Shown here: positions 42,599-50,074 of the stretch, in pieces
Layout of the letters: each line of letters opens with the position of its first letter
Position numbering within the stretch: the stretch's first letter is position 1
Assembly: GCF_020883535.1 (NCBI RefSeq)
Contig: NZ_CP086654.1
Coordinates: forward strand, 1,798,001 to 1,862,000
Source of the DNA: Staphylococcus ratti
Lineage (GTDB): Bacteria; Bacillota; Bacilli; Staphylococcales; Staphylococcaceae
Direction: 5' to 3'
Length of the DNA stretch: 64,000 bases
Notes under the pieces: generated by a model
Databases searched by the model: none
Told to the model about the DNA's origin: nothing
What the model saw: only the letters and a program-made list of their open reading frames with translations
Program-made: the position numbers and the translations under genes

Positions 42599-44104
42599 AT
42601 GTATCAAAAACTTGGAATTTGTGCATTATCTTTATCTCTCTTAGGTACGGTCTACACACCACTCGCTAAGGCTGAAACTGTAGCACCTACTGGCCCACTC
42701 ACTGTCAAAAGTAAAGCTGACGTGATGGAGTCACTCAAAGAGGCAGCACCAGAGAAAGGCATTAAAAACTACACTAAGTACTACAGCATTGAAAAAGAAC
42801 AAAAGGACAACATGGGCTTCACACACTACACACTTTACCCTAAAGTGGACAAACACATTGCTAAAGACCGTGAAGTGAAAGTACACGTAAACCCAAAAGG
42901 TAAAGTTGTAATGGTCAATGGTGAATTAAAAGCACCAGAAGTAAAACCTAAAAACAACGTTTCGCTAAGCAAAGAGGATGCTATTAACAAGGCATTTAAA
43001 GCTGTCGACATTAACCGTAACGAAGCTAAAAATGCTGATGATGAAGTAGTTAAATCAAGTGAAGTTGTCATTAACAGTGACAAAAACAAATTTGTTTATG
43101 AAGTAGAATTAACAACAATTGATCCTAAGCCATCTCACTGGAAAGTTCAAATCGATGCTAAAACTGGAGAAGTTGTTGAAAAACAAGACTTAGTTCACCA
43201 TGCTGCAGAAGTTGGTAAAGGCGTAGGTGTTCGTAATGATGAAAAAGAGATTAATATCAACTCTACTCAAGATGGTTACTCATTAGAAGACCTTACACGT
43301 AATGGTAAATTAGCAGCATTTACTTATGATCAATACACAAATGCTACGCACTTAATTACAGATGAAGATACTACTTTTGACTCTGATGATCAAAAAGCGG
43401 GTGTAGATGCTAACTTCTACGCTGGTAAAGTTTATGATTACTACAAAGAAGTACACAACAGAGATTCATATGACGATAAAGGTAGCCCTATCGATTCTAT
43501 CACTCACGTGAACAAATTCAGAGGCCGCGATAACAGTAAAAACGCTGCTTGGTTAGGCGATAAAATGATTTACGGTGACGGTGATGGACAAGAAACGCAC
43601 AGTTTTTCTGCTGCTGACGATGTTGTTGCACACGAAATCACACATGGTGTGACGCAACAAACTGCTGGACTTGTTTACCGTGATCAACCAGGTGCATTAA
43701 ACGAAAGTTTCTCTGACGTTTTTTCATACTTCATTGATCCAGACGATACTTTATTAGGTGAAGACTTATTCATCAATCCTGGTCCAGACAAAGCAATCCG
43801 TAGCTTCAGCGATCCTACTCAGTTTGATCAACCTGCACACATGGACGATTACCAAAATGTAGATTATGATAACGGTGGTGTTCATATCAACTCTGGTATT
43901 CCAAATAAAGCAGCTTACTTAACAACTGAAAAATTAGGAAAAGAAAAATCCGAAAAAATCTACTACCGCGCACTTACTGAATACTTAACTTCAACATCTC
44001 AATTCAAAGATGCTAAACGTGCGCTTGAACAATCAGCAGAAGATTTATACGGTGAAAGCGCAAAAGAAAAAGTAACAGAAGCTTGGAATGAAGTGGGACT
44101 CTAA
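42599..44104 (+). CDS. Thermolysin-family secreted metalloprotease (aureolysin/ShpII-like)
   Basis: A 501-residue preproenzyme: signal peptide to about residue 25 (TPLAKA), then a propeptide with FTP and PepSY-like domains to about residue 200, then the mature M4 domain. The zinc motif HEITH is at 345-349 (Glu346 catalytic), and the third ligand Glu369 lies in GALNESFSD. The catalytic histidine region is GGVHINSGIPNKA. Length and layout match aureolysin, SepA and S. hyicus ShpII. In staphylococci such enzymes process other exoproteins and attack host proteins. Confidence 0.95.
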   Translation: MYQKLGICALSLSLLGTVYTPLAKAETVAPTGPLTVKSKADVMESLKEAAPEKGIKNYTKYYSIEKEQKDNMGFTHYTLYPKVDKHIAKDREVKVHVNPKGKVVMVNGELKAPEVKPKNNVSLSKEDAINKAFKAVDINRNEAKNADDEVVKSSEVVINSDKNKFVYEVELTTIDPKPSHWKVQIDAKTGEVVEKQDLVHHAAEVGKGVGVRNDEKEININSTQDGYSLEDLTRNGKLAAFTYDQYTNATHLITDEDTTFDSDDQKAGVDANFYAGKVYDYYKEVHNRDSYDDKGSPIDSITHVNKFRGRDNSKNAAWLGDKMIYGDGDGQETHSFSAADDVVAHEITHGVTQQTAGLVYRDQPGALNESFSDVFSYFIDPDDTLLGEDLFINPGPDKAIRSFSDPTQFDQPAHMDDYQNVDYDNGGVHINSGIPNKAAYLTTEKLGKEKSEKIYYRALTEYLTSTSQFKDAKRALEQSAEDLYGESAKEKVTEAWNEVGL

Positions 44105-44181
44105 GTTTTTAAACATAACGATTGCGTTTAAATTTTAAAATATATACACTAACTCAATATCCTAATACTCCTTCATAAAAT

Positions 44182-44237
44182 GAAGGGATGGAATGACAAT
44201 ATTCTATTGAATTTGTCGATCCATCCCTTCTTATTTT
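44182..44237. terminator. Bidirectional terminator (dispersed hairpin family)
   Basis: GAAGGGATGGA pairs with TCCATCCCTTC, and the inside GACAA...TTGTC pairs again around ATTCTATTGAAT. It is followed by TTATTTTTTTAT on the plus strand. The inner part resembles the 129-bp unit hairpin. It ends the protease and VOC genes, which converge here. Confidence 0.85.
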
Positions 44238-44238
44238 T

Positions 44239-45018
44239 TTATTTGTTTATTGTTAATATTAATCCTTCAGGTGTCACATGTTCATCCACTTTTCCATTTG
44301 GAATAACGACATTAAAAGTGCTTAAACCATATGTTTCTAGAGGACTTTTACGCTTTTGATGAGATTGCCATGTATTTAGCGCCAAATGATGATGATATTG
44401 TTTGTCTGACATAAAAAACGCTTGTGGTAACGTCGAAGCGACGTTGAAACCAATACGCTCATAAAATAAGCGTCCTTCTTTTAAATCACTTGCTTTCAAA
44501 TGTAAGTGACCGATTTGAGCATTTTTATGCATACCTTCCCAAATAGTACTTTCGGCTTCTCCTATAATGCTTTCAATATCTAAAGGTAAAGTATCCATTT
44601 TGACCATTTGATTTTGCCATTCCCACGTACGTGCATCTCGATCTACATAGACTTCAATTCCATTACCTTCAGTATCAGTAAAATAGATTGCTTGACTGAC
44701 TAAATGATCCCCACCACCGATAGGAATATTAAACGACGAAAGATGTTTAATTAGCGCACCTAATTGGTTAACTGAGTCTAATAAAAATGCAATATGAAAC
44801 AATCCTGCTTCATAAGGTGTTGCTTGACGACCTTCTTTTAGATCATTTAAAACCAGTTCATGCCCTTTCGTTCCTATTGAAAAAACAACTTGTTGCTTTG
44901 ATTGCGATTTAATCGGTAAACCTACAATCGCTTGATAAAAATGCGTTTGCTTCTCTAAATTGGCTACATTTAATGTAATACGGTTAACATGTATCGCTCT
45001 GTTATCATGAAAATTCAT
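44239..45018 (-). CDS. VOC-superfamily protein (catechol-2,3-dioxygenase/CatE-like)
   Basis: A 259-residue protein with two vicinal-oxygen-chelate halves. HVNRITLNVANLEKQTHFYQ opens the first, and LFHIAFLLD and FTDTEGNGIEVYVDR supply metal-ligand-type residues. The second half begins IGHLHLKASDLKEGRLFYE. CatE-type proteins act on catechols and quinones in Bacillus; the substrate here is unknown. It is a single gene. Confidence 0.8.
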   Translation of the reverse strand: MNFHDNRAIHVNRITLNVANLEKQTHFYQAIVGLPIKSQSKQQVVFSIGTKGHELVLNDLKEGRQATPYEAGLFHIAFLLDSVNQLGALIKHLSSFNIPIGGGDHLVSQAIYFTDTEGNGIEVYVDRDARTWEWQNQMVKMDTLPLDIESIIGEAESTIWEGMHKNAQIGHLHLKASDLKEGRLFYERIGFNVASTLPQAFFMSDKQYHHHLALNTWQSHQKRKSPLETYGLSTFNVVIPNGKVDEHVTPEGLILTINK

Positions 45019-45179
45019 AGTGTAACTCCTTTGTGTTTTTAAGTATAATTATTATACCTAAGTCCATTCAGAATTACAATCATCATGTTTTCATTGAATA
45101 GACACTTTAATGGAAATAAAGCACGCTATCGCTTATATTTAATATATGCGAATCATGCAAAATAAAAGGAGGTTTTACA

Positions 45180-45383
45180 ATGCAAGTGAATAAATTAGCT
45201 TATATCTTATTAGCCTTATTTTTAGGTTCATTTGGTATCCATAAATTTTATGCTGGTAAGCCAATTCAAGGTCTTTTACACATCGCATTCTTTTGGACTG
45301 GTATTCCCCACATTATTGCTATTATTAGTGCCATTCGCGTTCTACTGATTCCATCAGATGAATACGGTCGTGTAAGTTTATAA
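45180..45383 (+). CDS. TM2-domain membrane protein
   Basis: 67 residues with two transmembrane segments around GSFGIHKFYAGKPIQGLLH, the TM2 signature. The start has AAAGGAGG. The function is unknown. It converges on the cold-shock gene with a shared terminator. Confidence 0.88.
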   Translation: MQVNKLAYILLALFLGSFGIHKFYAGKPIQGLLHIAFFWTGIPHIIAIISAIRVLLIPSDEYGRVSL

Positions 45384-45393
45384 TGAAACACAA

Positions 45394-45438
45394 AAAAAGC
45401 GGAAGTAAGGATGCTTTATCCCACTTCCGCTTTCTTTT
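45394..45438. terminator. Bidirectional terminator
   Basis: AAAGCGGAAGT pairs perfectly with ACTTCCGCTTT (11 bp), with A and T tracts on both sides. Confidence 0.9.
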
Positions 45439-45447
45439 TATGATTAA

Positions 45448-45648
45448 TTACATTTTAACAACGTTTGCTGCTTGCTCGCCGCGGTCGCCATTAACGATTT
45501 CAAAATCAACATTTTGACCTTCTTCTAAAGATTTGTAGCCCTCTCCAACGATTGCTGAGAAATGTACGAATACATCATCTCCATCTTGGCGCTCAATAAA
45601 TCCAAAACCTTTTTCTGCGTTAAACCATTTTACTGTACCACTATACAT
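45448..45648 (-). CDS. cspC: Cold-shock protein (CspC/CspA family)
   Basis: A 66-residue OB-fold RNA chaperone: [17 protein letters not shown] (RNP1) and DVFVHFSAI (RNP2). The symbol follows S. aureus, where cspC lies in this region. The leader carries a small perfect hairpin TGTGC/GCACA immediately before the ACGGAGG ribosome binding site, a plausible temperature-sensitive element. Confidence 0.9.
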   Translation of the reverse strand: MYSGTVKWFNAEKGFGFIERQDGDDVFVHFSAIVGEGYKSLEEGQNVDFEIVNGDRGEQAANVVKM

Positions 45649-46069
45649 AAAGAATACCTCCGTTGTGCATTAAGCACATTTTATTTGTAAAAAAATTTCA
45701 TTCATTAAAAGGAGCATATTCTAAAATAATAAACTACAATTCAACTTCACGATCTTTTATTACGATAAACTCAACTATACACGCAATGTTGACTAAAGTA
45801 AACCAAAAGTTATAAATATGTGTAATATATCCATTTTATAATAGTAACTTATACACATCATACGTTATAAAAATCCACTTTTCAAAGGACTGCGTGGACA
45901 GCAGATAATATATTCAGTAACAAAAGGATATATTAGTGTAAATGTTTTGAAATAAATGCTAATATTGCTACGCCTTTTTTGCTATAATAATTGCGATCCA
46001 TATTTATTTAAAAATATTGTATTTATGGTCAAGATTTTATGATTATATATAAAAAGGGGTTATTAAATT
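45649..46069. other. Long intergenic region: cold-shock leader and lipoprotein promoter
   Basis: About 420 AT-rich bases. The right-hand part has a plus-strand TATAAT at 45983-45988 before the lipoprotein gene. The left-hand part is the leader of the cold-shock gene, including the TGTGCTTAATGCACA hairpin near 45665-45680. I see no gene between them. Confidence 0.55.
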
Positions 46070-46642
46070 ATGAAATTCAAACAAATTGCGGTAATTAGCT
46101 TATCGAGCTTTTTAGTACTAAGTGCATGCGGTCAAAACGATAGCAACAGTAAAAAAGAAGCGAAGTCAGAAAACCATCAAAAAGAAGACGAATTAAAAAA
46201 ATATAAGGCCAACTTGAAAGCATTTGTTAACAGGGAACTTGATGCTTATGATAACTTTTCGGAGAAAGTAAGTATCGTTGACGCCTCTAATCCAAAAAAG
46301 TTTGTTAAAACCATTAAAACTCAAGCTAATATATTTGAAAAATCTCGTAAAAGCTTTGAGTCTCAAAAATATGATGCTAAGGTACCTGAAGACTTAAAAG
46401 ACATTGAAAAACGCTTTTTACAGTCTAACCAAACCATAGGTGGCTTCTTTAACAATTTGGGAACTGATACGGAAAAACTAATAAATAATGAGATTTCCGC
46501 TGATGAATATGAAAAAAATATGGACAAAAATACAAAAACATTAGATGAATATAATCTAGACAAGGTGTCTATTCACGATGTGGAGAAATATTTAGGTAAA
46601 GAGACTGCAGAAAAAGTGGAGAAAATCGTAAAGACAAAGTAA
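46070..46642 (+). CDS. Secreted lipoprotein, NDxxF-like
   Basis: 190 residues with a signal peptide and lipobox VLSAC, then a Lys/Glu-rich linker and an alpha-helical domain. The stretch LDAYDNFSEKVSIVD recalls staphylococcal lipoproteins grouped by an NDxxF-like motif, but I am not sure of the match. No enzymatic motif is visible. It has its own promoter region and a very strong terminator. Confidence 0.7.
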   Translation: MKFKQIAVISLSSFLVLSACGQNDSNSKKEAKSENHQKEDELKKYKANLKAFVNRELDAYDNFSEKVSIVDASNPKKFVKTIKTQANIFEKSRKSFESQKYDAKVPEDLKDIEKRFLQSNQTIGGFFNNLGTDTEKLINNEISADEYEKNMDKNTKTLDEYNLDKVSIHDVEKYLGKETAEKVEKIVKTK

Positions 46643-46697
46643 TTTAACCAAAAAGAACATGTCCTTTAAAAGGACGTGTTCTTTTTGGTTAAATATA
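46643..46697. terminator. Very long terminator hairpin
   Basis: TTTAACCAAAAAGAACATGTCC pairs over 22 positions with its inverse arm, with one G-T wobble, around a TTTAAA turn. It lies between the lipoprotein and amidase genes, which converge. Confidence 0.9.
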
Positions 46698-46739
46698 ACC
46701 TTTGAAAAACGATTAACGATATAAAAATATTGGTTTACT

Positions 46740-47492
46740 TTATACAGCATCCATATGATTGTAGTGATAATTAACGAGGTCAAAAAATTGATGCATATCA
46801 TAACCCCATTTTGCATAATATGCAATTGGATCAGTGTGATCTGTGCCACCCCAATATTTTCCTACTGCATTGTGGCTTATAATCGTACCGATACCTTCAT
46901 TGTCATCGGCAAGCGTTGGTGTTAGATTCTTTTGTTTTAACATATATGCTGCAAGCCATGCTTGATTATTCACTGATTTCGCAAAATCATCAAACGTATA
47001 TGTACGCACCACTTCTATTTGATAGAAGTATGGATTTGCTTCTTTACCAGCACCCCATACATAATATTCAGCAGGTGCTGTTAAATGAATCTCGTTGTTA
47101 TCTACAAACGCGTGGACAAAGGCTGTTTCATATGTTTCATACATACGATCTACCCATTGAGTTAAAGTACTATTGTCTTCACCAACTTCATGAATAACAA
47201 TCCCCTGATATGTGCCATACTTATAAGGTAATTTAGGTAGCGTGTTCATTCGGCTATCCTTTACAACCTTAGAATGCTTAATTTGATTTTGAATAATGTA
47301 TTGATTAACATCTGGATAATGCGTCGGTGCAAATTCTTTTGGTAGTTTAGAAGCTTCACTATTTGGAGAAATCGGATGATCAAAAGGTGAAGATGTTGAT
47401 TTTAAGGGAGACAATGTGCTTTTGGCATAAGTGTTTGGTGCAAAAACTGCTAACATAAATATCAAAGTGACGAGGACAGATAAATATTTCAT
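46740..47492 (-). CDS. Secreted N-acetylmuramoyl-L-alanine amidase (Amidase_2)
   Basis: A 250-residue protein with a signal peptide (VTLIFMLAVFAPNTYA) and an Amidase_2/PGRP-like zinc domain resembling the Atl amidase. GIVIHEVGED carries the first His, TAFVHAFVDNNEIH the central region, and YWGGTDHTDPIAYYAKWG the third ligand region. It lacks GW or SH3 wall-binding repeats, so targeting is unclear. It should cut the glycan-peptide bond of peptidoglycan. Confidence 0.85.
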   Translation of the reverse strand: MKYLSVLVTLIFMLAVFAPNTYAKSTLSPLKSTSSPFDHPISPNSEASKLPKEFAPTHYPDVNQYIIQNQIKHSKVVKDSRMNTLPKLPYKYGTYQGIVIHEVGEDNSTLTQWVDRMYETYETAFVHAFVDNNEIHLTAPAEYYVWGAGKEANPYFYQIEVVRTYTFDDFAKSVNNQAWLAAYMLKQKNLTPTLADDNEGIGTIISHNAVGKYWGGTDHTDPIAYYAKWGYDMHQFFDLVNYHYNHMDAV

Positions 47493-47655
47493 TGCTATTG
47501 GACCTCCTTTAAATTAATTAAAATAATAATACTATTAAATACTTTTTCATTATTCATATTACTCTTTTAATAAATTAAGTCAATAGCAAAAATTTAAGTT
47601 CATCATTTGTTCACTAATATTAAAAATAACATTGTATTTACTTGCTCTTAATTCT

Positions 47656-47705
47656 AAAAAAGGACTAAAACCATGAAACAAAACACGGTTTTAGTCCTTT
47701 TTGAT
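47656..47705. terminator. Orphan bidirectional terminator
   Basis: A 16-bp perfect stem with T runs in both directions. No gene ends at it. Confidence 0.75.
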
Positions 47706-47798
47706 TGCAACTTGTTTGCAAAAACCCCCTCGAGAGAGATTAAATATGTTGATTTCACAAGCTTTATAAGCGTTTTGTGACCATGATGTGACTATAAC

Positions 47799-47827
47799 AA
47801 AAGCGACCTGTTTATTGGTCGCTTTCT
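47799..47827 (-). terminator. Terminator after the CHAP-like gene
   Basis: AAAGCGACC pairs with GGTCGCTTT, followed by TGTTATAG on the minus strand. It lies about 40 bases after the stop codon. Confidence 0.7.
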
Positions 47828-47864
47828 AAATTATAGTTATCTTTGCACTCACAGTTATCCAAAC

Positions 47865-48395
47865 TTATTTTAAAGGTCTAATGAAATACATCTGTCCGAA
47901 TTCCTCATAATCATAAGTCTGAGTATTATATCTAGCTAATTCTTTTTTACTCTTTCCACCGCCAAGCCAATCTTGTTCTAAAACAAAGAATGTTTTATCA
48001 TCTTCTTCTCTTAAGGTGTTAACTACAATACCAACGTGTCCATCACCATTTTTCCCATTTTCCATTACAAATAAATCACCTGTTTGTGCTTCAAACCCTT
48101 CTTCGTACTTATACACAACTGCTTCATTTTTAAAATCATTTTCAGTTAAAATGTCTTTTGGTTTTTCACCTTTAAGAGCATGTCCAAAAATATGGTTCCA
48201 GTATACATTAGCAAGATCTAGAGCTTCATAACCATTAATACCATTCCAATCCCATCCGTGGTTCGCTAGTGTGTTTTCTATGTAGTCTAAATGGTTATTA
48301 GCCTTCTCTTCCGCGTTTATTTCAGAGTATTGCACAAAAGGAGTTGCTACTGCTGCTGCTAAAACTAAAGATGTTAGCGTTTTTTTTAATTTCAT
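47865..48395 (-). CDS. Secreted CHAP-like protein lacking the catalytic cysteine
   Basis: 176 residues with a signal peptide (SLVLAAAVATPFVQYSEINA). The CHAP core is recognisable: GYEALDLANVYWNHIFG aligns with GYYAFQCMDLAVDYV of the endolysin nearby, but the catalytic Cys position is Ala58. The His120 region (GDGHVGIVV) and Glu140 (VLEQDW) are kept. The protein has no cysteine at all. It should be inactive as a CHAP peptidase and may bind rather than cut. The start is the ATG after GAGAGA. It lies between host genes and the prophage, and I cannot say to which it belongs. Confidence 0.8.
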   Translation of the reverse strand: MKLKKTLTSLVLAAAVATPFVQYSEINAEEKANNHLDYIENTLANHGWDWNGINGYEALDLANVYWNHIFGHALKGEKPKDILTENDFKNEAVVYKYEEGFEAQTGDLFVMENGKNGDGHVGIVVNTLREEDDKTFFVLEQDWLGGGKSKKELARYNTQTYDYEEFGQMYFIRPLK

Positions 48396-48523
48396 TATAT
48401 CTCTCTTTTCATTTTTTATTTTAGATTTTAAATCTAATAAATACACTATATCACAATTACGGTTTTTATACTTAAATAAAATGATATAATTTTATACTTT
48501 TTACATTTCTTTTTTATCAAAAA

Positions 48524-48556
48524 ATAAAAAAGAGCCGCCCTTAAGGACAGCCTTTC
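48524..48556 (-). terminator. Terminator-like hairpin
   Basis: GGCTGTCC folds on GGGCGGCT with wobble pairs and is followed by CTTTTTTATTTTTT on the minus strand. It probably marks the end of prophage late transcription or of the small gene upstream. Confidence 0.65.
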
Positions 48557-48648
48557 GAATTACTCTTATCTATATTCTAAAATAGCAAAGTAATTACAGC
48601 ATATCTAGGGTGGGTTGGTTATATTGTTTCACTCTATTTTAATAACAC

Positions 48649-48831
48649 TCATTTCATAACCTTATATATTTTACTGAGTCCTCCAATAATGACTATAGCA
48701 AGTGTTTTAGCTGTGTCTAAGTTTAAATTAGGGCGGCCATTTTTAAACGGTGCAAGTTTAAATATCGCATTGTCAATATGTTTTTTAACTTTAATAATGT
48801 TGTTGTAACTCCAGAAAATTAAACCACTCAA
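48649..48831 (-). CDS. Possible small protein of unknown function
   Basis: A 60-codon frame that opens with TTG. The C-terminal half (LDTAKTLAIVIIGGLSKIYKVMK) has one hydrophobic segment; the first half is basic. No good ribosome binding site is visible, and it begins just after a terminator hairpin. I am not convinced it is expressed. Confidence 0.3.
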   Translation of the reverse strand: MSGLIFWSYNNIIKVKKHIDNAIFKLAPFKNGRPNLNLDTAKTLAIVIIGGLSKIYKVMK

Positions 48832-48839
48832 AATTATTA

Positions 48840-48871
48840 TTAAGGGGCGGTCATTACGATCACCCCTTAAT
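48840..48871 (-). terminator. Hairpin after the SH3b remnant
   Basis: TTAAGGGG pairs perfectly with CCCCTTAA around 15 bases, followed by TAATAATTTT on the minus strand. It lies 6 bases after the stop codon of the SH3b fragment. Confidence 0.65.
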
Positions 48872-48876
48872 TATCA

Positions 48877-49126
48877 TCAAAACACTTCTTTCACAATTAA
48901 CCTTTCATGCCAAATCCACTCGTTATGATTATTCCAATAAATACGACACCAACCATCGATGATTTCAAATACGTAAATCAATGTACCCGGCGTATACTCA
49001 GCTTTTCCTACATTAAATTTGTAGTTCGCTCTACTCTCTCCATATCTCGTGGCTGATGTAGCTCCTAATCCATCTACTTTCGCATTAAAATAAGTCCCCT
49101 TTTTGTCATATTCAAATATACCACAT
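48877..49126 (-). pseudogene. 3' remnant of a wall-binding SH3b domain
   Basis: The minus strand encodes, in one frame without a start codon, FEYDKKGTYFNAKVDGLGA, then TPGTLIYVFEIIDGWCRIYW and finally WIWHERLIVKEVF before TGA. This looks like the C-terminal SH3b-type domain of a staphylococcal lysin. An in-frame stop lies just upstream and nothing homologous precedes it, so it is a decayed gene end. It suggests that an earlier lysin gene was lost at the prophage edge. Confidence 0.6.
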
Positions 49127-49153
49127 TATCTTTTCATTCGTGCTAAAAAAGCA

Positions 49154-49196
49154 CAAAAAAGAGGCAAGCCCAATATTTAGCAGGCACTTGCCTTTG
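49154..49196 (-). terminator. Terminator upstream of the SH3b remnant
   Basis: AGGCAAG pairs with CTTGCCT, followed by CTTTTTTG on the minus strand. A minus-strand TATAAT about 15 bases upstream (about 49205-49210) could start a very short RNA that ends here. Confidence 0.6.
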
Positions 49197-49214
49197 ATCA
49201 TTTAAATTATAACA

Positions 49215-49309
49215 TAAAAAGAGTGCACACCACTATGTATCCGAGGACGGTTATACGCCTTTATGCTTCTTGTAATTGAGCACGGAATACACAGGTTTAC
49301 GTGTGCACT
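49215..49309 (-). ncRNA. Long structured element / 3' UTR of the DUF3800 gene
   Basis: On the minus strand AGTGCACAC at the DUF3800 stop codon pairs with GTGTGCACT 88 bases on. Inside, TGTGTATTCCG pairs with CGGATACATA, with a small TGCT/AGCA arm at the top. CTTTTTAT follows. It is too elaborate for a simple terminator and could be a phage small RNA or a processed 3' UTR. No name can be given from sequence alone. Confidence 0.5.
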
Positions 49310-49949
49310 AAAAGTTATTATAAGGATAATGATATTTACAGTCAAGTTTTTCTTTAAGTAAATTATAGCATAAGCTGTTGTTATATGTATAGTAATGATA
49401 TATCGAACCTGCAATAAAGTCTGCAGCTTGGATTAATCTAGAATTTTCACTATCTAACATTTTAACTATTAATTCGACATCAGGTCTATTTAAATCGAAA
49501 TAAACCTTACCTTTTAAATAATCAACTAAACTATCACGTCTTGTAATTTTAGTTGTTCTATTGTCCAACAACAAAGTTAGCTTTTTTAAATCAGGGTTTT
49601 GAGTAATTATTCGTTTAACAATCCTAAATACCATATAATTATATAAAATGTTCTCATCTTCTAACATTTTAGGGTCACAATTGCGTTTGTTTGAAATACA
49701 ATAATGAATTTTTTCTGCTTTTTCAACTATTTTATTAATGTAATGATGTTTCATAGCAGGATATGAATTATTATGTTTTATTTCTTGAATTTCAAAATCT
49801 TTAGGGTACATTTTTTTGAATTTCAATTCTTGTTTTTTCATAAAATTTTGAATTGGCTTGCTGTTTATAACTTGTAAGCCACCAACTACCACATACTCTC
49901 CATCTCTACCAAAATTCCCCGATTCATCCAAAGCTACCTTAATTTCCAT
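49308..49949 (-). CDS. DUF3800 protein (predicted RNase H-like fold)
   Basis: 213 residues. The family motifs are present: KVALDESGNFG (D8, E9), LTLLLDNRT (D129) and RLIQAADFIAGSIYHYY (D177). These acidic residues suggest a metal-dependent nuclease-like site. DUF3800 genes are common on phages and mobile elements, and their function is not established. The gene has its own promoter behind the endolysin terminator, so it can be expressed apart from the late operon, as expected for a cargo gene. Confidence 0.82.
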   Translation of the reverse strand: MEIKVALDESGNFGRDGEYVVVGGLQVINSKPIQNFMKKQELKFKKMYPKDFEIQEIKHNNSYPAMKHHYINKIVEKAEKIHYCISNKRNCDPKMLEDENILYNYMVFRIVKRIITQNPDLKKLTLLLDNRTTKITRRDSLVDYLKGKVYFDLNRPDVELIVKMLDSENSRLIQAADFIAGSIYHYYTYNNSLCYNLLKEKLDCKYHYPYNNF

Positions 49950-49982
49950 GTTTTCTCTCCCAGTTTAAGTAAAATCGAATAT

Positions 49983-49988
49983 ATTATA
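49983..49988 (-). promoter_or_regulatory. -10 element of the DUF3800 promoter
   Basis: TATAAT on the minus strand, about 35 bases before the start codon. A weak TTGTGG lies 19 bases upstream inside the terminator loop. A second TATAAT lies upstream of the terminator at about 50059-50064. Confidence 0.55.
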
Positions 49989-49992
49989 CCAT

Positions 49993-50023
49993 AAAAAAAC
50001 AGGCTACCCACAACGGATAGCCT
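49993..50023 (-). terminator. Terminator after the endolysin gene
   Basis: AGGCTATCC pairs with GGGTAGCCT (one wobble) and is followed by GTTTTTTTAT on the minus strand. It ends the late operon before the DUF3800 gene. Confidence 0.85.
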
Positions 50024-50074
50024 TTTCTAATTGCACTTGCACAGATATTTCGTTTTCTATTATAGCACACTTTA

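Larger units (their letters stand above)
47493..47864. other. Intergenic region with two terminators and no gene between
   Basis: About 370 bases. A perfect 16-bp hairpin (AAAAAGGACTAAAACC/GGTTTTAGTCCTTTTT) lies at 47656-47703, and a second (AAAGCGACC/GGTCGCTTT) at 47799-47826 ends the CHAP-like gene. The 95 bases between them contain a TTGCAA-type palindrome but no gene. A lost gene or the prophage boundary could explain the orphan terminator. Confidence 0.55.

Noticed and set aside
49202-49414. A 70-codon minus-strand frame overlapping the end of the DUF3800 gene
   Set aside because: It lies in another frame over the DUF3800 C-terminus and the structured element; no binding site or family match is visible.
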